Under the pieces are notes generated by a model, which did no database searches, had not been told where the DNA came from, and saw only the letters and a list, made by a program, of their open reading frames with translations. The position numbers and the translations under genes were made by a program. From assembly GCA_019233415.1 (NCBI GenBank), contig JAFAMK010000114.1, positions 1-5,944 of the forward strand: 5,944 nt of DNA. Direction: 5' to 3'. Source of the stretch: Vulcanimicrobiota bacterium. GTDB taxonomy: Bacteria; Vulcanimicrobiota; Vulcanimicrobiia; Vulcanimicrobiales; Vulcanimicrobiaceae. This document shows positions 1 through 4,897 of the stretch, one piece after another. Numbering within the stretch: the stretch's first letter is position 1; every line of letters begins with the position of its first letter.

Positions 1-1
1 C

Positions 2-1057
2 GTCGTCCTCGGCGGCACAGCGACGCCGAGCGTCGGGCCGCAAGTCACGCAGCTCATCAACACCGTCCGCCGGTATCGCATCCTCAACGCGGCGTCCGAC
101 GCGTACGTGAACATCCAGACCGTCATGGACGGCGGAACGGTCGTACCGCTCTCGGTGCTCGCGCGCGACGGCGTCCCGGTGAACTGGAACTTCGAGACCT
201 CGAAGATCGACCCGCTGAAACCGTCGGTCGTCGTCGAACCGAACGTGTTCGTTCCGCCCTCCGGCCGCGTCGACATCGCCGTGTACGAACGCGGACGGAC
301 GCTGACCATCGTCTCGCTCGCCGGCACGTCCTCGCAGGTCAGCGCGGACGGAACGCCGTTCTGCGAAGGCTACTTCGGCGCGACGATCCCACGCCGCAAC
401 ATCCTGCGCATCCAGCCGTTCGTCGGTCCAACCGCCAAACGCTCGATGGCAGTCCCGACCGCGACCGTGCAGCAGCACACGCAACCGACCACGGCGGCAC
501 TGCTCGTCGCGCACGACCTGCCCAAGGTCACCAAGTCGCGCGCGATCACGTTCACGATGTACCGGTCCTCACCGTGCTGCAACTGGAACGTCACCGAAAC
601 CGGCGAGTACAACGGCCCGAACCCGCCACGGACGGTGCTCGCGAGCAACTACACGGAACGGCCGTTCTTCCTCGCCCCGAGCAACCCGCTCAACACGAAC
701 TATCCGTACATGCCGTGGATCAAGGTCCACAAGCATGCGGTCGAGGAGTGGTCGATCTACAACGCGTCGGGTGAAATCCACGCGTTCCACATCCACCAGC
801 TCACGTTCGTCGCGCTGAAGAGCCCGTTCGAGGCGACCAACCAGTTCCAGCAGGTCTTCCTCGACAGCATCGCGCTCCCAGCGGCGTCTCTCGTCAATCC
901 GAGCACGAAAGACCAATATCCCTTGATGAAGCCCAGCCTGACGAAGATCCTGATCGACTTCCGCAACGTCGACCCCGGCGTCTTCGTCTTCCACTGCCAC
1001 ATGCTGTTCCACGAAGACCACGGCATGATGGGCGTCATCGAAGTCCTCCCGAACTGA
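2..1057 (+). CDS. Multicopper oxidase, C-terminal part (5' end outside window)
   Basis: Enzymes of this family oxidise a substrate (metal ion, phenol or similar) at a type 1 copper and pass electrons to a trinuclear copper centre that reduces oxygen to water; they usually act outside the cytoplasm. The frame is open to the left edge, and a GTG at 107 is only an internal valine: the upstream codons read RRYRILNAAS, a typical cupredoxin-domain segment. About 351 residues are present. The copper motifs are intact: HAFHIHQ (nt 779-799) gives a type 1 His and two trinuclear-site His; HCHMLFHEDHGMM (nt 992-1030) gives the type 1 Cys (995-997), a type 1 His (1010-1012), the axial Met (1025-1027) and two more trinuclear His. 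The first-domain HxHG pair should lie upstream. An axial Met suggests a low-to-medium potential, CotA-like type 1 site. Substrate unknown. It converges on the tonB-like gene with an 18-bp gap. Confidence 0.93.
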   Translation, partial: VVLGGTATPSVGPQVTQLINTVRRYRILNAASDAYVNIQTVMDGGTVVPLSVLARDGVPVNWNFETSKIDPLKPSVVVEPNVFVPPSGRVDIAVYERGRTLTIVSLAGTSSQVSADGTPFCEGYFGATIPRRNILRIQPFVGPTAKRSMAVPTATVQQHTQPTTAALLVAHDLPKVTKSRAITFTMYRSSPCCNWNVTETGEYNGPNPPRTVLASNYTERPFFLAPSNPLNTNYPYMPWIKVHKHAVEEWSIYNASGEIHAFHIHQLTFVALKSPFEATNQFQQVFLDSIALPAASLVNPSTKDQYPLMKPSLTKILIDFRNVDPGVFVFHCHMLFHEDHGMMGVIEVLPN

Positions 1058-1075
1058 CGCCACACCACCGCGGCT

Positions 1076-1810
1076 TCACTGGCTCGTGAAGTCGACGGAG
1101 AAGAGGTAGTCGGCGGCGATCGGCTCGCAGTTTTGAATCTCGGTTCGGAACTGCGAGCCGCGCGCTGCGGCGAGAGCCGCGGCGTTGAGTACCGCGCTCG
1201 GCGAGTGCTGGATGCGGGTCGCGACGATGCGGCTTTGCGCGTCGAGTGAGACGACGACCTCGACGGTGCCGGAGATGCCCTGCTGTTCAGCGAGCGCGGG
1301 CGTGTCGGGTTCGAGCGCGTGCACGGTCGTTGCTGGGACGTTCGGACGCGCGCACGAGCGTGGTGTTGGCGTTGGATGTGGTGTCGGCGTCGGGGTGGGC
1401 GTCATCGTAGGCAGCGCTGTGGCCACGGATGGGCCGGCGGTTTCCGTCCCGTTCGCACCCACGTCTCCGCGGCGATCGCCGTCGGTGTGCGTGTTCGGTG
1501 GTTCGACGGGGCCGCCGCTGTGGTGCGTGTCGGTGCGAAGCGTGACGATACGGATGCGCCGGTGCGGCGCCGGCGTCGGATGCGGCTCGCGCGGTGGCGT
1601 TGGACGGATCGTCGGTGCCGGAGTCGGCGTTGGACGCGGGGTCGGCGGCGGCGTCGGGATGCGCGTTCGGTAGACGACGTCGGGGTCGGGCTCGCGGGCG
1701 GATACGGTGGGCATGGTGCGCGCGAACGGCAGCAGCACGAGATGCACGACGACCGAGATCGCGAATCCGTAGACCAGGAACCGCTTCGCGCGGTCGGCGT
1801 TCGCGTTCAT
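1076..1810 (-). CDS. TonB-family energy transducer protein
   Basis: TonB proteins carry energy from the inner-membrane ExbB/ExbD proton channel to outer-membrane transporters. The 244 residues show the full layout. Residues 11-29 form one membrane helix that contains SVVVH (S19, H23), matching the S-x3-H pair of TonB membrane helices. A Pro/Thr-rich spacer follows (about 52-82 and 134-150, with TPTPTPTPHPTPTP), separated by a basic and His-containing stretch. The C-terminal TonB domain (about 165-244) includes GISGTVEVVVSLD and ends YLFSVDFTSQ. Two cysteines, C153 and C228, bracket this domain and could form a disulfide in the periplasm (inference). The ATG at 1808-1810 directly precedes the N-terminal arm and helix; no good Shine-Dalgarno sequence is seen before it. 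No exbB, exbD or receptor gene is in the window, so the partner transporter is unknown. The gene is transcribed away from the phosphatase gene. Confidence 0.93.
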   Translation of the reverse strand: MNANADRAKRFLVYGFAISVVVHLVLLPFARTMPTVSAREPDPDVVYRTRIPTPPPTPRPTPTPAPTIRPTPPREPHPTPAPHRRIRIVTLRTDTHHSGGPVEPPNTHTDGDRRGDVGANGTETAGPSVATALPTMTPTPTPTPHPTPTPRSCARPNVPATTVHALEPDTPALAEQQGISGTVEVVVSLDAQSRIVATRIQHSPSAVLNAAALAAARGSQFRTEIQNCEPIAADYLFSVDFTSQ

Positions 1811-1850
1811 CGGAAGATGCGCCGCGCAGTCGTCGTCATGCCGGTCGGTC

Positions 1851-1861
1851 GGGGGAGGTGA
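1851..1861 (+). promoter_or_regulatory. Shine-Dalgarno-like purine tract far upstream of the phosphatase start
   Basis: The sequence GGGGGAGGTGA looks like an excellent ribosome-binding site but ends 35 nt before the family-supported ATG at 1897. It could serve an in-frame GTG only if that codon were the one at 1858, which lies inside the tract itself. A second, weaker purine tract, GGAAAGG, lies at 1864-1870. Either the tract is coincidental, or translation uses it through the folded hairpin at 1870-1888. The existence of the tract is certain; its function is not. Confidence 0.3.
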
Positions 1862-1869
1862 GCGGAAAG

Positions 1870-1888
1870 GTTCACGCGCGCCGTGAAC
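1870..1888. promoter_or_regulatory. Perfect inverted repeat GTTCACG-N5-CGTGAAC before the phosphatase gene
   Basis: Two perfect 7-bp arms, GTTCACG (1870-1876) and CGTGAAC (1882-1888), flank the 5-nt spacer CGCGC. The repeat ends 8 nt before the ATG at 1897 and lies in the 86-bp region between the divergent tonB-like and phosphatase genes. As DNA it has the size and symmetry of an operator for a dimeric repressor. As RNA it would form a 7-bp stem with a 5-nt loop between a purine-rich tract and the start codon. I cannot tell which role applies, and no regulator gene lies beside it. Confidence 0.45.
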
Positions 1889-1896
1889 AGTGCGTC

Positions 1897-2523
1897 ATGC
1901 GCGTGTATCTCGCACGGCACGGTGAGACCACGTGGAATCTCGCGGGCCGGTATCAAGGACGGCGTGAGTCGGAGCTGAGTCCGCTCGGCGTGCGGCAGGC
2001 ATCGGCGCTGGCGGGCGCGATGGATGCGGCCGCCGTCGGCCGCGTCGTCAGCTCACCGCTGCTGCGTTGTACCGCGACCGCGCAGCCGACCGCGGAGCGT
2101 CGTCACGTGCCGGTCGAGATCGACGACCGGCTGATCGAGATCGCGCATGGCACGTGGGAAGGACGTTTGCGGGACGAACTCGCGGCGAACGATCCGGACC
2201 GCTATCGCGCTTGGCGGCACGATCCGGCGCACGTGCAGTTCGAGGGTGGTGAGTCGGTGCAGGACGTGCTCGACCGCTGGCGCAGCTTTGCAGCGGCGCT
2301 TGCGCCGCAGACGCCGACCCTCGTCACCACGCACGACGCGGTCGTGCGCGTTGCGCTCGTCGACGCGACGGGCCGCAGTCTCGATGCGTTCTGGAGCGTG
2401 CGCGTCGAGAACGGGGCATATGCCGTCTTCGACGTCGTCGGCCCGCGCTGGGTGCTGGTCGACGAGTGCGTCGCCGACCACCTCGGCGCACTGCGCGCCG
2501 ACGTCGGCTCGCAGGCGCTCTAG
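1897..2523 (+). CDS. Histidine phosphatase family protein (phosphoglycerate-mutase-like)
   Basis: Members of this superfamily remove or move phosphate through a phospho-histidine intermediate; bacterial relatives include CobC, GpmB and PhoE-type phosphatases. The product is 208 residues, usual for the cytoplasmic phosphatase branch, with no signal peptide. The hallmark RHGETTWN is at residues 7-14 (nucleophile H8, phosphate-binding R7). SSPLLR supplies R57, LIEIAHGTWEG supplies the acidic residue E81, and TTHDAVV supplies the second catalytic His, H146 (HD where many relatives have HG). GESVQD at 118-123 is another family landmark. The frame is open far upstream, but ATG 1897 puts the catalytic motif 7 residues from the N-terminus as the family requires, so longer starts are rejected. 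The substrate cannot be read from the sequence; alpha-ribazole phosphate is one option but no cobalamin genes are nearby. The stop codon overlaps that of the convergent anti-sigma gene. Confidence 0.92.
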   Translation: MRVYLARHGETTWNLAGRYQGRRESELSPLGVRQASALAGAMDAAAVGRVVSSPLLRCTATAQPTAERRHVPVEIDDRLIEIAHGTWEGRLRDELAANDPDRYRAWRHDPAHVQFEGGESVQDVLDRWRSFAAALAPQTPTLVTTHDAVVRVALVDATGRSLDAFWSVRVENGAYAVFDVVGPRWVLVDECVADHLGALRADVGSQAL

Positions 2524-3107
2524 TAGGCCGGCACGCCGTGGGCGACGACGTGGTTGTCGGCGACGATCGTGATCTCGTCGGCGTGACCGGGGTTGTGGAC
2601 GAAGAGCGTTGCGGGGGCGCCTGAGTCGAGCGCGCCCATGTCGCGCACGGCCGCGCCGCGGTGCATGACGACGTGCGCGCCGCGCGGTGCGCCGTTCGCG
2701 ACGACGTAGCACCACGTGCCGTCGTGCGAATAGATCGCCTTTGCGATGATCCCGGGCTGCGAGGTCAGCGTCGTGTGGCCGAAGTGGGACGAGGCGATCG
2801 CGACGAGCGCGGTGTCGGTGCGCTGCAGCTGCGCCGATGCGGCGTGCGCGGCGTTTCCTTCGAGCGCGGTGGTCGCGGCGAAGACGACGGCGGCGGCCGT
2901 TGCAAGTCCTGCCCACCACGGGTTCGCACGACGAACCGCCGGCATCGGCGGAAGCGTGGCGGCGAGCGCGGCGGCGGCGGATTCGGCGGCGACGACGCGC
3001 GCGCGGCATTCCTCGCAAGTCGCGAGGTGCGCTTCGATTTCCACCGTGCGCTCGGGGTCGGTCAAGCCGAGCGCGTAGAGCTCGGCGTCGTCGTCGAGAT
3101 GGTTCAC
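2520..3107 (-). CDS. Zinc-finger (ZAS/RskA-like) membrane anti-sigma factor
   Basis: It should hold the ECF sigma factor encoded just upstream inactive at the membrane and release it on a signal. The product has 195 residues. The cytoplasmic N-terminal domain carries the ZAS motif H27-x3-C31-x2-C34 (HLATCEEC), followed by an Ala-rich stretch and one membrane helix at about 64-82. Residues 83-195 would lie in the periplasm and loosely resemble the RskA C-terminal domain. Nine His fall within residues 108-190, often in pairs (SSHFGH, AHVVMHR, VHNPGH, NHVVAH), so metal sensing is possible (inference). The start is GTG at 3105-3107; it overlaps the sigma stop as GTGA and has GGAG (complement of 3115-3118) 7 nt upstream, a classic translational-coupling arrangement. 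The stop TAG lies in the CTAG shared with the phosphatase gene. Confidence 0.9.
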   Translation of the reverse strand: MNHLDDDAELYALGLTDPERTVEIEAHLATCEECRARVVAAESAAAALAATLPPMPAVRRANPWWAGLATAAAVVFAATTALEGNAAHAASAQLQRTDTALVAIASSHFGHTTLTSQPGIIAKAIYSHDGTWCYVVANGAPRGAHVVMHRGAAVRDMGALDSGAPATLFVHNPGHADEITIVADNHVVAHGVPAY

Positions 3108-3607
3108 AGATGGTCTCCGGAGAGGACGGTGTGGAGGCGTCGCAGGCCGCCGGCGAGGCGGCTCTTGACGGTACCGAGCGGGGTCCCCGTTTCCCGCGCG
3201 ATCTCCAGCAGCGTCCGGTGTTGGAAGTAGGCGCGCATGATCACGTCGCGCTGGACGTCGGGCAGTTGGTCGAGCGCGACGCGCACGCGGCGCGCCTCGA
3301 TCGGGTCGATCGCGGCCGTCTCGTCGATCGCGATCGGGTCGTCGGCACTCGCGCGGACTTCGCGCAGATGCCGCCGCTTCTGACCGCGCAACGTGTCGAG
3401 CGCCTCGCGCCGCACGCAGGCGATCAGGAACGGGAGCAGCGCGCCGCGCTCGGGGCGGTAGGCACCGCTGCTCCAGATCCGGGTGAGCGCGCCGTGAACG
3501 GCATCTTCGGCCGCATCGCGGTCGTGCAGCACGGCGAAGGCGACCGCGCGCAGTCGCGCCGCGTAGGTGCGGTACGCGCGGTCGAACGCCGGCCCGTCGA
3601 GCGCCAT
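3104..3607 (-). CDS. ECF-family RNA polymerase sigma factor
   Basis: This 167-residue protein has the two-domain layout of an extracytoplasmic-function sigma factor, which directs RNA polymerase to a small regulon. Sigma region 2 covers about residues 8-80, including DRDAAEDAVHGALTRIW (29-45, region 2.2, core binding), and sigma region 4 about 103-163, with the helix-turn-helix TLLEIARETGTPLGTVKSRL (132-151) that reads the -35 element. The frame is open upstream, but the ATG at 3605-3607 is preceded by GAAGGG (complement of 3614-3619) with 6 nt spacing and gives the family's normal length. The gene follows the metallophosphoesterase by 20 bp and overlaps the anti-sigma gene by 4 bp. Pairing with a ZAS/RskA-like partner suggests a SigK-like (ECF19-type) group, but that is inference. 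Autoregulation is usual in this family. Confidence 0.93.
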   Translation of the reverse strand: MALDGPAFDRAYRTYAARLRAVAFAVLHDRDAAEDAVHGALTRIWSSGAYRPERGALLPFLIACVRREALDTLRGQKRRHLREVRASADDPIAIDETAAIDPIEARRVRVALDQLPDVQRDVIMRAYFQHRTLLEIARETGTPLGTVKSRLAGGLRRLHTVLSGDHL

Positions 3608-3627
3608 GGGGCGCCCTTCGACGACCG

Positions 3628-4518
3628 TCAGGCCTGGGCTAGCGAATGGTCGTTCCACGCCGCCCGTCCCTCGACGTCGACGGTGCGGTAGCCCAGCACG
3701 TCGAGGAGCGTTCCCGGTGCCGGCTTGAGCGGTCCCGGCTTGGCGCCCGGCGTGTACGGCTTCGCCTGCGGGAACGCGGTCGCGCGCGCCGTGGCGAAGC
3801 GGATCGATCCTTCCGAGTGCTCGACGATCTGGTGGATGTGGCCGTTGAGCACGGTCGCGGCGGAGAAGCGCTTGAGCATCGCGATCGCCTTGACGCCGTC
3901 CTTCGTCGACCAGCCCCATTCTGGGTCGACGGCGAAGAGCGGAACGTGGCCGAACACGACCAGCGGCGTGTCGGGCGACTTCGGCGCCAGGTCTTTTTGG
4001 AGCCACGCGAGCTGCTCGTCGCCGAGGACGCCCATCGTCTCGCCTTCGCCGACATTGATCAGCGAGACGAAGTGGATCCCGCCCTGGTCCCACGACGACC
4101 ATCCACGGCCGGTTGCATCCTTGCGCGCGAACGACGCCGCGTAGCGCTTCGGCCCTTCGGCACCGATCACGTCGTGCTCGCCGGGGATCGTGATCAGCGG
4201 CGCGCGCAGCGTGCTCAGGATCGAGCGTGCGTCGTCGAACTCGGTTTGCTTGCTGAGATGCGTGATGTCGCCGGTGTGGATCACGAACGCCGGCTGCACC
4301 GGCATCGCGTTGATCGCCGCGACCGCCTTTTCGAGCGTCGCATGCACGTCGTCGTTCGCCGGGCCGGTGTAGCCGATGTGGCTGTCGCTGATCTGCACGA
4401 ACGAGAACGCGTTCGGCTCAGCCTGCGCGGTCGCGCGCACGAGCCCTTCCGCGCCGAGGACGTAGAGGATGCCGGCGCCCGTCCACGCGACGTGGCCGAC
4501 GAAGTCGCGGCGCTTCAT
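3628..4518 (-). CDS. Tat-exported calcineurin-like metallophosphoesterase
   Basis: The protein is predicted to hydrolyse a phosphate ester with a two-metal centre, outside the cytoplasm; the substrate is unknown. It has 296 residues. The N-terminus KRRDFVG (2-8) fits a twin-arginine signal, followed by a hydrophobic stretch and an AQA cleavage-like site near residue 33. The family motifs occur in order: D45-x-H47 (SDSHIG), G83-D84-x2-H87 (TGDITH), G113-E-H115-D116 (PGEHDV), G190-H191 (FGHVPLF) and G226-H227-x-H229 (NGHIHQ). The metal-binding Asn of the canonical GNHD is replaced by Glu114. Cyclic-nucleotide phosphodiesterases of the CpdA/Icc type are the nearest named group, but those are cytoplasmic. 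The ATG at 4516-4518 overlaps the cupredoxin stop as ATGA and has GAAGGT (complement of 4525-4530) 6 nt upstream, which rules out the longer frame. Confidence 0.92.
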   Translation of the reverse strand: MKRRDFVGHVAWTGAGILYVLGAEGLVRATAQAEPNAFSFVQISDSHIGYTGPANDDVHATLEKAVAAINAMPVQPAFVIHTGDITHLSKQTEFDDARSILSTLRAPLITIPGEHDVIGAEGPKRYAASFARKDATGRGWSSWDQGGIHFVSLINVGEGETMGVLGDEQLAWLQKDLAPKSPDTPLVVFGHVPLFAVDPEWGWSTKDGVKAIAMLKRFSAATVLNGHIHQIVEHSEGSIRFATARATAFPQAKPYTPGAKPGPLKPAPGTLLDVLGYRTVDVEGRAAWNDHSLAQA

Positions 4519-4838
4519 TTCGCGACCTTCACGACGAGCGTGCCGTGCATGAACGGGTGGACGGTGCAGTGGTACTTGATCGTGCCGCTCTTCGTGAAGG
4601 CGTGAACCCACTTCTGTCCCTGGTTCAGCCCCTCGGAGTCCCACGAGCCGTCGTCGGCGGTCGCGGTGTGCGCATCGTCGTCGTCGTTGATGAAGGTAAC
4701 CTTCTCACCGGCTTTCACGGTGATCGAGGCGGGTTGGAACTTGTCGTCGCGGATGTGGACGACGGTTCCCGTCTTGGGTGGAGGCGCGGCGGCCAGCAGT
4801 GCGACGAGCGCTGCGGCGCCGAGGAGCGCTGATCTCAT
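4515..4838 (-). CDS. Small exported cupredoxin (plastocyanin/azurin-like)
   Basis: This is a periplasmic or secreted type 1 copper protein, probably an electron carrier or copper-binding protein. The 107 residues begin with a short signal peptide (MRSALLGAAALVALLAAA) followed directly by one cupredoxin domain (about 22-107). The copper ligands are visible: H57 (DDDDAHTA) and the C-terminal loop YHCTVHPFMHG with C91, H94 and M97, a C-x2-H-x2-M loop. An acidic run DDDD precedes H57. The ATG at 4836-4838 gives a proper signal peptide; the open frame upstream of it is Arg-rich and has no protein-like character. A weak TAGGT lies a few bases upstream. It is the first gene of the minus-strand operon and overlaps the metallophosphoesterase by ATGA. 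Only 59 bp separate it from the divergent FecR-like gene. Confidence 0.93.
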   Translation of the reverse strand: MRSALLGAAALVALLAAAPPPKTGTVVHIRDDKFQPASITVKAGEKVTFINDDDDAHTATADDGSWDSEGLNQGQKWVHAFTKSGTIKYHCTVHPFMHGTLVVKVAK

Positions 4839-4846
4839 GCCAGACC

Positions 4847-4873
4847 TACGCCGCCCGCGCGGTACGCGGTTCT
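4847..4873 (-). promoter_or_regulatory. Candidate ECF-type promoter ahead of the cupredoxin operon
   Basis: On the minus strand, AGAACC (complement of 4868-4873) is followed after 17 nt by CGTA (complement of 4847-4850). Many ECF promoters combine a GGAAC-like -35 with a CGT-containing -10 at this spacing, and ECF sigma factors often transcribe their own operon. The site would start transcription within a few bases of the cupredoxin ATG, giving a nearly leaderless mRNA, and GC-rich DNA produces such matches easily. A weak candidate only. Confidence 0.18.
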
Positions 4874-4897
4874 GGGCCGCCGGCCGATACCAAGGAC

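Noticed and set aside
1058..1075. Terminator between the convergent oxidase and tonB-like genes
   Set aside because: The 18-bp gap holds only a short CCGCGG palindrome, with no stable stem or T tract.
1365..1410. GT-rich minisatellite-like stretch as an independent repeat element
   Set aside because: It is simply the complement of the Thr-Pro codons in the TonB spacer, so no separate repeat element is needed.
1319..1861. Arg/Trp-rich plus-strand open frame opposite the tonB-like gene
   Set aside because: Composition is typical of an out-of-frame shadow and no domain is visible; the minus-strand TonB architecture is complete.
1594..1896. Long N-terminal extension of the histidine phosphatase
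   Set aside because: It overlaps the tonB-like gene on the other strand, is Arg/Ser-rich, and would put the RHG motif far from the N-terminus. The ATG at 1897 fits the family.
3608..4102. N-terminal extension of the sigma factor to a start near 4102
   Set aside because: It overlaps the metallophosphoesterase in another frame, is Arg/Pro-rich, and the internal ATG at 3607 has a good ribosome-binding site and yields a normal ECF sigma length.
3646..4605. Plus-strand 319-codon open frame opposite the metallophosphoesterase
   Set aside because: It is Arg/Val/Asp-rich shadow text without motifs, while the minus strand carries all ordered phosphoesterase motifs.
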